Positions 27,401 through 39,320 are shown, counted from the stretch's first letter. The stretch is DNA of 64,000 nucleotides from Sipunculus nudus (GCA_026874595.1 CM049317.1:19925882-19989881), one strand, 5' to 3'. Made by a program: numbers and translations. The notes: generated from the sequence alone by a model not told the origin.

Positions 27401-28303
27401 TCATATTTTATCAACAATTCAACTAGTGTATTTTCTAAAATAGTGATTCCGTTTTTCTCTTCAACAAAATCATAAAATACAGAGTTCTCTGGAGCAACAT
27501 ACACAGCAACCATTGCAATGTCATTATCAAAACCCAAGTTTTTGCCATCCAAAATAATAATAATCATGTCCATATATGTCTTTATAACATTTTTTACGTA
27601 TTTAATTAATGTTTTCCTTAAATAGACAAGAACTCCTCCACATTTCATATGGGTACGTACATTGGAGTACCCTTTGTATTCACACAAATCGTTTACATAT
27701 TGGTCAGTATTAGTTGCCCATGTCTCAATTAAAACTATTATATCATATTTAGATATGAGTTCATGAAAGTCAGGATTTTTGTAAATAGATTTCATGCCAT
27801 GTATGTTCCATGTAATTATATTTAAAGTAGTTTCAGACTGTGGAGTGGTTCGTTTTTTTTCGTTTAACTTACCTGTGATCCTTTGAGTATTAGTTATTGA
27901 GTTGTTAGGGTGCAGTGCAAGATTCAACGATTGTGCAACAAGGTCTCTATGGGAAGAATCTGAATCATAAAAGTGAACAATGTTAGTGTTTGTATCATTT
28001 GAATTATCATTATTTAAGAGTATCTCTGAAAAAAAGAATGTCAAGATTCATGTTGTCATCATTTGTGCATATTCTGTCTTCATTATTGATACAGGTGTTG
28101 AATGAATATGGATAAATGTAAGGAATTATACTCTCATCAACTTGATTTGTTTTAACTTCATTATTATCACAATTACATGTAATTTGCATATTATCACATT
28201 TATGATCAGATACTGGCATTTCACATTCACATATATTTTCAGCATCTTGTTTTTCATGATCATCATGATTTTCAAATGCAATAATATGTTCAGTTCTCAA
28301 CAA
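24431..28303 (-). pseudogene. LINE ORF2: AP endonuclease, reverse transcriptase, Cys/His end (three frameshifts)
   Basis: The first piece (28303-28010) is Asp/Asn-rich with a Cys cluster (ICECEMPVSDHKCDNMQITC). A T7 run near 28035 shifts the frame into the endonuclease piece (28044-26785), which has TWNIHGMKS, LIETWATN, LGDLNARMG and LSDHFPL, the APE active-site blocks. An A7 run near 26800 shifts to the RT start (26756-26010: TPGPDGISVELIK, NYRGIALLNVIGKLF). A base near 26065 shifts to 25996-24431, with FIDFSKAFDCIQHQ, GTRQGCMISPLLF, the catalytic FADD (MLMFADDVVCF), YRYLGG, and a C-terminal CIYC...HFIMKC zinc-type motif. All catalytic blocks are retained. In life it would make the nick and copy the LINE RNA at the target. 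Confidence 0.9.
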
Positions 28304-28339
28304 AGTCTGACAGATTAAATTTTGGCCCTGGCCCTCCCA

Positions 28340-29434
28340 TTATTCATCACTTCTTGGTTCCTCAGTTCCTTGATTACTTGACTTTGACATAACACGAGGT
28401 CTTCTAGATCTGATACATCTGATACAATTTTCATTTTCATCCCATACAAACACATCATTATCAATTATTAATTTATCATATCTAAGCTTGGCTCGCAAGT
28501 TTTCAATCGCTTCATCCATTTTTGTTTTAAGATGCCGTCTTGCCTCTCTGACACGTTCACTAAAATCTTCTTGAACAAAGACATTTGAGTTTGCTTTTTT
28601 CAGTTCCTTCCTAGCCTGAATGAGTACTCTTTCTTTATGTTTGTAACGTCCATATTTTACAATAATTGGTCTGGGTTTGCCAGTAGCGCGCCATGGTAAT
28701 CTATGTGCTCTTTCAATTTCGATCTCTTTTTCCTCCTCATCTAGTTTCATCTCTTCTCTCATTACTTTCCTGATTTTAGTTTCACATTCAGTCCATGTCT
28801 CGGGCCCGGTGTTCTCATCTATGCCATAGAAAATTAAATTTTCCCGCTTAGACTGTTCCTCTAGCTTGTTTACCTTATCTCTCAGTCTTTTGTTTTCATT
28901 AGCAATGGCCTTCATTTCATCTTGCAGACTAGCCAGTTTATCTGAGAGGTTCTTAACAATATCTGACAGGGGTAAGTTACCCTCGTCAGTCCCAGAAGTG
29001 TCACTTTTATCGCCTGTTTCAAGGGTTGTGGACTTTGGGCGGGCATGTTTTTGTTGTTGGGGAACTTCAAATGCTTCAGCATTAGGATTGAGCTTTTGAA
29101 CCCTGTTATCGCTCACCTCTTGCGTTGTGTCATCTCGCTGGGTTTTCCTCCTCTCTCTCTCCAGACGATCAGCGCTGGTGTTTCTCGTTACCCTCACATG
29201 CTGCAGGATTGAACCCTGGTCATCTTTGGCGTTGGAACCGGCACCTTTCGACCCGGGACCTGGATTCAGTTCCACCCCACCGCCTTGCGTCAACAACACC
29301 GCTAGGCAGGTTGCTACCCTCAAGGTCAAGGACACTCCTGTCAAAACTAAAGTGGGGACCCTGAATTTTTCTCTCAGTTTCGGTTGTGCAAAACAACCTA
29401 TACTGGCCCGCCAAGCCTCCAAACTAACTCCCAT
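28340..29434 (-). CDS. LINE ORF1: RNA-binding protein with N-terminal 2A-like peptide, 364 aa
   Basis: Intact. Residues 1-60 are hydrophobic and end in LLTQGGGVELNPGP, matching the 2A 'ribosome skipping' motif D(V/I)ExNPGP except that Gly stands in place of Asp. The skip would fall between Gly59 and Pro60. A polar linker follows, then a coiled coil at about residues 150-190, then a region like the RRM and C-terminal domain of L1 ORF1p (KRENLIFYGIDENTG, IERAHRLP, RPIIVKYGRYKHKERVLIQA, VQEDFSERVREARRHL). Expected role: binding and chaperoning the LINE RNA. It is in the same frame as the first part of ORF2, with a stop at 28340 and 36 bp between the ORFs. 2A peptides at this place are known from LINEs of sea urchin, amphioxus and molluscs. 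Confidence 0.88.
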   Translation of the reverse strand: MGVSLEAWRASIGCFAQPKLREKFRVPTLVLTGVSLTLRVATCLAVLLTQGGGVELNPGPGSKGAGSNAKDDQGSILQHVRVTRNTSADRLERERRKTQRDDTTQEVSDNRVQKLNPNAEAFEVPQQQKHARPKSTTLETGDKSDTSGTDEGNLPLSDIVKNLSDKLASLQDEMKAIANENKRLRDKVNKLEEQSKRENLIFYGIDENTGPETWTECETKIRKVMREEMKLDEEEKEIEIERAHRLPWRATGKPRPIIVKYGRYKHKERVLIQARKELKKANSNVFVQEDFSERVREARRHLKTKMDEAIENLRAKLRYDKLIIDNDVFVWDENENCIRCIRSRRPRVMSKSSNQGTEEPRSDE

Positions 29435-29568
29435 TATGGTTTACAACATACAGGTCACTATTTTTGCCATACACAAGCTCAAGTGTTCTTTTAATAAGCA
29501 ATTTACAGTTTTCTTTCAAGAGCTCTTACCGTGTACGACCGGCCGGTACGACGATCACGTCATATTCA

Positions 29569-29579
29569 ATTGCACAAGA
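29569..29579. repeat. Target site duplication, LINE 5' side
   Basis: ATTGCACAAGA, identical to 23638-23648. Confidence 0.85.
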
Positions 29580-30170
29580 GTGTATTAGATATAATGATTA
29601 TGGATAAAATAACAGCTTTTTACAAATTTAACTGGATAAGTTACACTTCAATGTCGAGGTAATCAGCAGTTTTATTTTTTATTCGAAAAAAAAAAATATT
29701 AAAGGTGCAACTGAGTAAAAGAACTTGGTGATGAACATATTTTCTATTAGTTTACGCTATATTTGAATTGTAAATATGGTTTTATTTCAACTGTAGTACA
29801 TACACTCCAAGGGAAATTCTATTCCTAGCATGTTGTCATAGTCCAAATTTTGACAAAATCAAACGTGTATCATCTTCATTTTACAATGCTCTTCAATACT
29901 CTGATGCTTCAGATTATATAATGTTGTCATGTCTTGTGTCTTTGCGTCTGACCGAAGGACTAGTGTTATTTATGATGTCTTTAGGCACGCATATGCGTGT
30001 TCCTTGACACAAGTGGTACGATGAAACGACTCAAATGGTGTCGGGTATATAGTAGAGATTATAAAATATTGGATAATAAAATAGAGGTAGGTGAAGCTAT
30101 CACTCCTTTTTCATGGGATAGCGCACAATATAGATTAAAGGCTTGTAAACATATTCCTATATCAATGTCA
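29580..30170. other. Short region between the LINE and copy E; no gene seen
   Basis: A possible signal-peptide-like frame starting MLSCLVSL near 29922 could be an exon 1 of copy E, but no convincing donor follows. Confidence 0.25.
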
Positions 30171-30174
30171 ACTC

Positions 30175-30311
30175 CTTTGACATGGAGCATATTTAATCCT
30201 GAATGAACAAAACAGCAATAAAACGCGATGAACCGGACACGGGTCTCAATTCAGTATAAGGTCTACAAGCAAATTTATTTCTGTCTAGAAATAAAGTATA
30301 CAAGGACAAAG
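30175..30311 (+). pseudogene. Copy E: solitary exon-2 remnant of the SnoaL-like family
   Basis: The stretch aligns codon by codon with exon 2 of copies D and G. It reads MNKTAIKRDEPDTGLNSV where G has MNKLTGHFERHDPEARF, and ends in the usual phase-1 donor (AAAG then GTAAGT at 30312). Three in-frame stops are present, two just before the Met and one after NSV, and the acceptor is lost. No companion exons were recognised between 29.6 and 31 kb. It lies 0.3 kb beyond the stop codon of copy F, on the opposite strand. Confidence 0.6.
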
Positions 30312-30647
30312 GTAAGTTCACGCTCTCAAACATATAATATTTTATATATCCATTCATTGTATTTGTACACATAATAAAATAAGAACTACCCACGGTATAT
30401 TCAATTCGCTTATAAAACCATCTGCTGCCGTGACATTAAAATTCCCATTCCATTTCAAATCTCTACGAAATATATGCTTCACTTACTTAAATCATTTGAC
30501 ATAAAACAGAATAAAATTACGACATTTAAATGTTCAGGTAGGATTATCGCATCAGCAAGGGAAGACATTTACATCGGACAAATTCATAAAATTCTGAATC
30601 ACTCATTGGTCATAGAGACGGGCTCTTTAACATTCGAGAGGGTTTAT

Positions 30648-33633
30648 TCAATTTATATTTTTTAAATTGTGTGGATTAGACAGTTCATTCCAAATATGAT
30701 ACAGGAGTTTCCATTCTCCAGCTGGTTTGACTTTCCTCCATACAAACATCGCTCTGAAATAATATCATATCTGTTTTATAAAATTACCAGAAAAGGTTGT
30801 TATATAAAACACCCACTTGCAAAATGCAATGCATACCTATATTACATGAAAACAACAAAATAAAATGGTGCTCTTTGTCATGGAAACTCTAAAGAAATTA
30901 AAGACATTTTCATTGATCAACGGAAACAATATACTTGGTATTCAATGGATCTGTCACAGCAAATTGTTATCAACCATATACTTCTTGAGCAAACTATAAG
31001 TTCGTTTTCTTGAACTTTAAATCCTTATCCTAACATTTACGTTTTTATTATATGTTGTGTGAAATGTATTTCAAGAAAGCATATTTTTATATATACTACT
31101 GTGCACTAGTATATTATGTGTCTTTTCTCGGACTTTATTGTCGCATTTTCGTACCGTCCATTAGCCAAGAAAGTGTTTGCTGAACCTTCGACTTCATAAT
31201 GGAGTATTTGGATCGCGGTATCTCCTTCCACTGCCACCGATTCTGACTGAATGTAGACTTCCTTTACAACACCCATCAGGTTGCTGATATGTTCGACGAT
31301 TCTATCTTTTCCAGAAAACCGACGATATATTAAGGAAAATTAGGCTACATCGGAGGAATAGCTCTCGAACAAAAGTGTTTTTTAAGACCAACATAAAAAT
31401 TTAAATAAACGATATAACATATAAGTATATGCACATATATGTAAATACTTCCTAGCCAAGTGTGTGGGTGACCAGGGTTTTAGTGAGCTCTTCCCTTCAT
31501 CTTGTTGATTTTAAAATTGTCAATGCATAATGTTTAATTAATGTTTACTGCTACCCTTACGAAATGCGTCTTTTATATTGATTTATATTGTTTTGCTTTT
31601 GTAAATGATCTTAAAAACTAAAATGTGTCTTAATGAGTACGACTCCTGACAGTTGTATCTCTGCACTATGTGTTCTCTCTGTTTGGTGTGTTTTGTCGCC
31701 TTAATCTACTCTGTCTCTCTGCTTACCATCTATGTCAAATCGAATCGATATATTTTCTGAGGAAATGACCATTTCTAACATTAAAATAGACAATTAGTAC
31801 CTTAACTTAGCCTAGATCCATTGGATACACAATAAAATAAAATCCTAACAACGCCCATGAAATGACTTAATGTGCTCCACTGGATAAAGCTAGGCTAGAT
31901 GGCTAATTAGCAAATCTCAATTACCATAAGCCAAACATGTTAAATCCTCTTAGTTTGCTCCGACATAGTTTTTATATTCTATCAGTATCTTTGTCTTTAC
32001 GCCATTGCTTAATAATAATGATTAAACGTGCTGTTGATAAGCTTGTCTATCTTCCTGTTTTCTGTACTTTTTTACCGAGTTTAATTATTCGGTCGTGTTT
32101 ATTGACCTATTTCAATAATGATATTACCCTTAAAAAATTTAATATTCTACATGGTTTAACTGAATTATCCTACCCTTGACATATTTGGAATATGTTAGAA
32201 ACGAACATTATTTAGTTGTTTCTTTATAATTCTTCTCATACCTTGCTTTGTTCTCATTTATATAGCTATAAGAATTAAAAATAAATAATATAATCGTGTG
32301 TCATATCAACTCCAAACCTGTAATACATCTGTACAAGACTAGGAACATGCATATGGTTTATATCCTACAGCATTTGTGTCTCCATTACCTATGAATATAA
32401 CACCGAATTCATTATAAATGAAACATTAGTCACAGCCCGTTCTCCATCCGTCAGTCAGCAAATCATTTAAGTATCTCCTTCTCCAGTTAATATTTAATTA
32501 TCCTATCTTTATTTTGAGAGGGTCATGCGTTTAAGCCCCTGATGATCTTTCTTTCGTTGTATTAAGACAAATATTTTAATTTTACTAAGAATTTCTTTAT
32601 AACCATTATAATCATATTTATGTCAGTTTGAATCTGTTTGAGTTCCAAGAAGTGTTACCATAAATGTACGCGACTGAAAATCTAAATTTGTTATTCTTTC
32701 ATATTGTGTTATATAATTTACTTTTGTCCGTTTCTAGATTTAACTTGAATATGATGTATTAACAATAGGTGACATTGAGCGATGTTTCTTGAAAAGGAAT
32801 AGTGCCACCACCAATTAGAACCTAGGTTGTGTCATATGCATATTGTATTGGATTTCGTGTTGTTTGCTCCTTCTCTGGTTCTGTCGAACGGCCGTTGCAA
32901 CACTTTCGGAAATTCCAATTTCGGACATCAATGGAAATATTTTGTAGCCCTGCCTCTATAAGTAGCACAACTGGTTATATTATAGCAAACCATATCCAAC
33001 CATAATGGAGAAAATCAAACGTCTATAAATTTTTCGGCACTAGATGTTATTCAAGACAGTTTATGAAATGTGTATAAGTCGATGACAATTTAAGGGTTTT
33101 AATATAATGGGTTTAAAAAAAAAGAAACCAATTTATTCTAAATAATGCACTGATGTTTATGTAAAGACCCACCTTTGCCCTGAATTAAATGTTGTCGTGG
33201 AGGCATAAAACAGCTTTCCTGTACGTATATAGTTCTGAGATTTGCCCCATTTTGCTTCCGGAAGCACGTGAAGAAAACATTGGCTTTCAGAGTAATATAT
33301 ATTTCTTCGTCACCTGGAAGGATACCATTTGTGGATGAAAGCGGCGCCGTTCCAGTCACCTTTCCTCCATTGGCTCTTAATGGTACGAACAGCATTTAAA
33401 AGCAAAAGAGCTATATGTTCATAACCTGACGAACAAACTTAAATGTCACTAAACAATACACGAATGACAATTAACACGCTTTCGATAAATAACTTACACC
33501 GGTAAATTATTATTTGAAGACAGAAATAGGAGGATTTCATTAACGTTTCATTACTTTCAGTGCTTGAGTTTCCCAGTCCATATATTCCACTCCAGCAGAT
33601 AAGTATCAGCGAAATTAGCGGAAGACCAGGCAT
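30648..33633 (-). CDS. Copy F: secreted SnoaL-like/DUF4440 (NTF2-like) protein, 4 exons, intact
   Basis: Exons on the minus strand: 33633-33555 (signal peptide MPGLPLISLILICWSGIYGL), 33313-33173, 31305-31155 and 30753-30648 (TGA stop). They join to 477 nt, or 158 aa, with no internal stop. Introns are 241, 1867 and 401 bp, all GT-AG (donors GTAATG, GTGGGT, GTACGA; acceptors CTTCCAG, GGAAAAG, ATTTCAG), in phases 1, 1 and 2. The chain has EEIYITLKANVFFTCF, FMPPRQHLIQGK, EVYIQSESVAVEGDTAIQIL and AMFVWRKVKPAGEWKLLYHI, matching the order of elements in DUF4440/SnoaL folds. AATAAA (30643-30648) overlaps the stop codon and could serve as the poly(A) signal. Role inferred: extracellular small-ligand binding or catalysis; the substrate is unknown. 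This is the best gene in the window. Confidence 0.82.
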
Positions 33634-33639
33634 TTTGTA

Positions 33640-35812
33640 TTGCTGTTTCCTTGGTCAATGGCAAATCGGATTTTTTTATCACGTTCGATACATTTTAGGC
33701 TGTGTTAGTCCGTCTTGGAACAGAGCCAACTAATTAACTGAGCTTCAGACTTTGTTTTGTTTTAATTTAGGAAACAGCTGTTTCAAAAATGTTGGTTTAT
33801 TTGCTGATATCTGTAACAACAGCAACATTTGATTATTACTTTAGAGACCATATGTCGCCAGAATGATCCTGCAATGTATTCCATGAAGTCTATTTGGAAT
33901 TTAGGAAAAAAAGCTGCTTTTAGTATTAAAAATACTTAACCTATTAACAGACTATCATTTAAACATAAAGATATAGCTGCATTTTAAGGTACGTTTGTAC
34001 GCCGCATGTTCAAAATACATAACTTGAATAAGAGAATGCGCCGGACCTATTCTTAAATATGAATATCCTATTATAGCCATCTACTCGAACATGCTTTAGT
34101 ACAAAACATCTTTTAAGTAATATTGCGAACATGTCAATACATTTTGTAATATTATTTCCCCGATGTTTTACCGAACCCGGGTAAACTATTTTTTTCTAAC
34201 CCTGACATTTGTAGAAAAGACCCCTTTCGTAATTCAGACAAAATCGAGATTACCACGTAGTACCTTCTGTCCCCCACGAAATAAACAATCGATTGCTTGT
34301 AGAAACAGTAGTCTCGAACACATAATGCAGCTTTGAAATGTTACCGATGTAACAACAACGAGTCCGAAAAGTTCAAGGTCTTTCTAAAATAATGATTATT
34401 TAATGCATCATGGATTGTTGAAGCTATTCTGAAATAAATATTATAATATGCATTGTTAATATTTAGTTTTTAGTTTAAATAGATGTTGCTAATGTTTTGG
34501 GTGGGGCACAACAATACATAGCTATTTAGGAAAAGAGAGTAGTTGCTTCAGTTTAACTTTGCTGCAGTGTTGAGATGTATGTAGCTGAATTTGTCAGATT
34601 ATAAACATGTGATTACGTAGCTAGATACACAATAAATAATTTGAACGCGACAGGCATTGACGAGTGTTAATTACGTGTTTATATTACGTTAATCCCCGAC
34701 ATGCGGGTACGGCTATTTTTATGTTCAGGTCACGAGTGTTTAATACGCTGAGCTTTCGTATGTGCTATTTTCTTTTGTGTATATTTACAATTAACGTTAC
34801 CTTATGTGTTTTTTTTTGTCAATCGCTTACATTATTTTATTACAAGGGCTTCTGATTTAAAACCAAAACCGCCATTTCACACATTTTAAAGGAGAACATT
34901 CCAGAATATGTACAAGCGTACATTGTGTGGTCATGCCTTGCGCTTTTCGTTACATTATATTAGATTAGTTGAAGCAGAAGACTAATAGAAACTAGATCAT
35001 TGCTAGAATATTATCCCTTTTGTAACCATGAAATACAGACAGAATGATAATCACAACCGTATTTTTCTACAATAATGACAATAAACTTTCCTGAAACGTC
35101 AATTTTCTGTTTGGCATCGTGTCAATTGACAGACAGAGTCCTTCCGTTGTGTTGATTTTTCATTCATTTTGATGACGACATGTACTGAGCCATAGATATG
35201 TGCAATATCTTTATATAGATAAGTGCAGGTAGACGTTACATACCCTGCTGATTAGTATTAGTGACACTTAATACCGATACGCTAGTAATGTACTTTGTTC
35301 GTGTTTCTTGTTTATGTATAGTCTCCTGACTTTATGTTGAATGGATACATATATGCAATTTTATTTCTGACCTATGTCCAGATGAAGGGCTCGCCTAAGG
35401 ACATCGCGTAAGACTCAGGGTCAGGGTGGTGGAACCATGAGTAAAGCAGGTTCATCTGGGGAATGATTAACCCTTAGTCACTTCCTGCAAAATATTTAAG
35501 ATTATGGTAAAGGAGGTATAGCATAAGATGCTAGAAATCTGAAGTCTTCGAGTGTACGGTGCTGCAAAAAGAAAACCACTGTTAAAGCACTATCAAAAGA
35601 AATGTTTGCCCTGCCTTACGTATAATAAGAAATAAGCAGAAACTTAATATTAATATTCCTCTGCCCATTGCACTGTCGGGAAACACAAAACAAGCCTGGT
35701 ACAAACCGATGGCAGGTAAAAGCTGGTTGATGTTCCTGGGTTCGATAGTCTTGAGTTTCTCTCTTAATTAAAGCGGAAATGTCCCGCTGAGCTGTCTGGC
35801 TCCTTACATATA
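33640..35812. other. 5' flank of gene F; no gene seen
   Basis: Contains 34390-34690, which is related to 57820-58160. No exon was recognised. The promoter of F should lie in the first part, but no core element is clear. Confidence 0.4.
34390..34690. repeat. Dispersed duplicate of the F 5' flank, first copy
   Basis: Shares with 57820-58160 the phrases CAATACAT.G.TATTTAG, AGAGAGT.GTTGCTTC.GTTT and ATAAATAATTT.AACGCGA or close variants. Confidence 0.6.
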
Positions 35813-35827
35813 TAACTATATATATAC

Positions 35828-35880
<53 letters not shown>
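35813..35880. repeat. (TA)n microsatellite at the Penelope 3' end
   Basis: The array abuts the 3' end of the Penelope element. Confidence 0.95.
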
Positions 35881-35881
<1 letters not shown>

Positions 35882-35920
35882 CAGGAAGACGCCTTAGTGT
35901 TGACTAACTGTTTAATTCAA

Positions 35921-35958
35921 CCACGAGCTTTCGAAGCTTATAGCTTCTTCATCAGGTG
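35921..35958 (-). ncRNA. Hammerhead-like hairpin in the Penelope 3' region
   Basis: The minus strand reads CTGATGA, then a hairpin GAAGC-TATAA-GCTTC, then GAAA, the order of a hammerhead core. Stem I and a proper stem III with cleavage triplet are poor, so it is probably a decayed or only similar motif. A related hairpin lies at 44793-44830. Confidence 0.35.
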
Positions 35959-36598
35959 TCAAGTGGAAAGGTATAGAAATCGGCTGTATATATATGTTAG
36001 ATAAACAATTTCTAATGACCATAATGCATGGTATAGTGTAATGGATCTGTGATTGGCTATTCTGAATATGTATCATGTTGACCCAGGTTCCGAGTGTGTC
36101 ATTGTTATATACCCATAATGCTAGGTTATGAGTTTCGGGGTTATGTTGAGTTGATGTCCTCTGGCACAATAAAGGTTTAACGTTCATATATGCTCATCGG
36201 CTTAATGTTGATTATGATTGACGACCAATGTGGTGGCAATCTGGTTGTGCAAGTCCATGATTATGAATAGAGAAAATCCATATATAAATGGTGTTTTAAA
36301 TAGGTGGAAAGGGTATGCACAGAAACACCTATAAAACAATGAACCAGCATGGCTATTCATACATCTATATATGGTGTATTAAATGATATATATAAATAGT
36401 CTGTATCAGAAGGTTTACGTATAAGATGATGATGTTTTTGCCTATTACTTGATATTATTATTGTGTGTAAGCCTGAGAGGTGATTTCATAACACGGCGGT
36501 AGCAGTGGCGGGAATGTGCGCGTATATGCATGAGGAATGACGTCACGTCATTATCGATATGGAGGGGTCGTTTGGTGCTATTAATATTATGGTAGGTC

Positions 36599-39311
36599 TC
36601 AATGTCTGTAGTGTTCCATGAAACCGGCATCGCGATTTAATCCTTTCCTTATGGTGTCAAATTTGTTCATCAATTTTAGTTCCCATATCTGTCGTTGTCG
36701 TGTGCCGGAAAGATGGCCCTTTAGAACGCAAATCTGTATGCATTCTGGCGAGTGTTCCTGTTGAGAAAAATGTTCTCCGACTGGTAAGTTAGTGTCTAGA
36801 GCTTTAATGGACTGTCTGTGGCCATTTATTCTGAGACTTAGCATAAGGCTGGTTTCGCCTATATAAATAACTCCTGGACATATTTTACACAGCTTGGCAT
36901 AGACTACACCTTTACTGGTGCAGTCAAAGTGTCCCTGAAATGTGTGTTTGGCACCATGGATAATTAGAGTTTCCTAGCGGACTATGAGTGGGCATGTGCG
37001 ACGGCGCGGTCTTTTACATTGGAATGTACCGTTAGTGTTATCATATCTGAAGCTTTGATTTTGTACTAATTTTTTATGTAGATTATGGGGTTGTTTAAAA
37101 GAGAGAAGTGGTGTGTCAGGAAAGAGGGATTTTAACGTAGGGTCCGATTCTAATAATGGTTGTAGATCGTGGATAATTCTTTTTCGAAGTTTTAGTATAC
37201 CGGGATGATATGTTGTAACTAAGGGTGTGCGAGGGTTTTCTATTTTGATTTTGGGAGCGAGTAGAGAGCTGCGTGAAATTTTAGTGGCTTTTCCTATTTG
37301 TTTTTCTACTGTTTTCTGTTTGTACCCCATATTAATAAAAATGTTTTGTAGTTTCGCAATGTTTCGATTTCTATCGGATATATCGGAACATATCCTATTG
37401 TATCTTATGGCTTGGCTGAAAATAATGGATTTACCCACATACGGTGGGTGACAACTAGTAGGATGGATATAATTTACCGGTCGGCGGGTTTGCGGTATAA
37501 AGATGTGTGAATGTTGCCATCTGTTAATTTTACTGTGGTTTCAAGGAAATTAATCTTATCTACGGAGTGCTCCATTTTGAATTTTATATCGGGGTGAAAA
37601 TTATTGGAATCTCTATAAAATTGTAAAAGGTTTTCACGACCATGATGCCATATAAGAAAAATATCGTCGATGTAACGTAGGTAGAGTAAAGGTTTAAATG
37701 TTTGTTGATCAAGAAAATTTTCTTCCATTGCAATCATAAATGTGTTTGCATATTGTGGCGCCATGCGTGTACCCCTGGCCGAACCCATCATCTCAAGATA
37801 AAATAATTAGGGTGAGAATAAATTTCGCTAGTTTTTTTTAAGACTGATGGGGTTGTCGCATTTTCGGTATGAAATTTGGTGAGTAATTTTAAAGGTGCGG
37901 TAAGCCCGTCATTATGGCGGATATTGGTGTAAAGGGATTCCACATCAAGAGTTACTAAGATAGAATGTGGTGGAATTTTGTTGATTTGGCCAAGTTTGAT
38001 TAAGAAATCATTGGTGTCTCGAACGTAACTACTGGTGTTTTGGACAATAGGTTTTAAACATGATACTACAAAGCCGGATATTTTTTTAGTGAACGTACCC
38101 AATCCGGAGATGATGGGACGACCAGGGTTGTTTTGTTTGTGAATTTTGGGATGTGTATAGAAGTAGCCGGGTTAAGGATCACATGGGATTAATTCGTTAA
38201 TTTGATGTTGTATTTCTTGAGGGAATGTCGAGATTAGACCGTTTAGCTCTTGCAGATATTGTAAGGTTGGGTCTTTTTCTAGTTTTTTTTATAATACTTA
38301 TGATTATTAAGTTGGCGATACGCTGCTTTAACATAGTCATTCTTATTTTGTATGACAGTGGCTCCCCCTTTATCCGCAGGTATGATCACAATTTCATTAT
38401 TATTCTGTAAATTAATCATTGCTTTGCGCTCACCATTTGTTAAATTATATTCTGGTTTGGTTATTTTGTTCATAATGTCAGTTTTAAATCTGGTCCTGAA
38501 TGTGTTAATGTATAAATCTAATTTTTGATTCCGCATGGGTAGAGGTGTCCATCTGCTGTTACGATCTGTTTTAGTTTTTTTATCCGTTTGTTTGTGTAGT
38601 CCGCATAATGCATCTCTGTCTTTGCTAAAATATTCTGCCAGGCGGAGTCTCCGGAAAAAAAATCTTCTAGATCTCCGCACAGCGCTATATTATCTATTGA
38701 TTTAGTCGGGCAAAACTTGAGACCCTTGGAGAGTAATTTAGTTCCAGATTCAGTTAATTTATAAGCTGATAAGTTGATAACCTTAGATGGATCAGATGTC
38801 GCAGTTCTGTCTGTGTGTTTGTTGTCCGAGTTGTCAGTATAGACGGTCAAGTCATGAGTGAAATTGGGTCTGTCAAAATGTTCGAGTGTATATTGGTTCG
38901 AATTGTTTTTAACAGGGGTTTTTATGAAATAATTGCCGTGTTGTGAGAGTCTCACAAGCTTACCTTTCTTCCGGGTAATATATATGTGTAGCTCCCGCGT
39001 ATACACTTTCAGAGTCCGGGTTGATCTGCTGAAGTAATTCTTCATACTTCCTGTTGTACGTGTCCTTTCTAGAGTACGGAACGTGAGAGAGGTGGTTTCT
39101 GAGTTTCTTCGACAAATTCCTACATAGTCTGGCTGAGTAGTCTGTATTATGTGTCGTTGCCATCGGATTCTTAACGAGTAGTCCTTTTGGTATGAGGTCA
39201 TTCTTCATGCACTGATTGATAAAATAAATATCGCTCTCAATTCTGGCTATTTTTTTTCTTTATATTGATGAGGTTCCACTTGTTCCGGCTGTATGCGGCG
39301 TCGGACGTCAT
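36599..39311 (-). pseudogene. Penelope-like polyprotein: RT plus GIY-YIG, multiple frameshifts
   Basis: Pieces in order: an N-terminal region from 39311 (KNDLIPKGLLVKNP); LSAYKLTESGTKLLSKGLKF (in 39201-38518), the conserved block before the Penelope RT; NNEIVIIPADKGGATVI (38680-38279); RT motif A VTLDVESLYTNI (38102-37788); GTRMAPQYAN and the catalytic YIDD (LRYIDDIFLIW, 37791-37474); a thumb-like region with SIIFSQAIRYNRICSDI (37438-36974); then CTSKGVVYAKLCKICPGVIY plus YIGET and HRQSIK, the GIY-YIG domain, ending near 36599. At least five frame changes are needed, so it is inactive. Order and motifs fit endonuclease-containing Penelope-like elements. Confidence 0.88.
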
Positions 39312-39320
39312 GATGTAGAA

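Larger units (their letters stand above)
23649..29568 (-). mobile_element. Full-length APE-type non-LTR retrotransposon (LINE), about 5.9 kb
   Basis: Minus-strand order: 5' UTR of about 134 bp (29568-29435), ORF1 (29434-28340), ORF2 (about 28303-24431), a 3' UTR of about 0.78 kb, and a tail of AATAAAATATTC followed by short ATTC repeats. An 11-bp target site duplication (ATTGCACAAGA) brackets it, so both ends are defined and the copy is not 5'-truncated. ORF1 is open; ORF2 carries three one-base shifts. The (ATTC)n tail and 2A-bearing ORF1 recall CR1-group and related LINEs of marine invertebrates, but the clade needs an RT tree. It lies between copies D and E of the secreted-protein family and disrupts no recognised exon. 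Confidence 0.93.

Noticed and set aside
29127-29588. A 153-codon plus-strand frame
   Set aside because: Antisense to the LINE ORF1, which has clear motifs and a 2A peptide. The plus frame has none.
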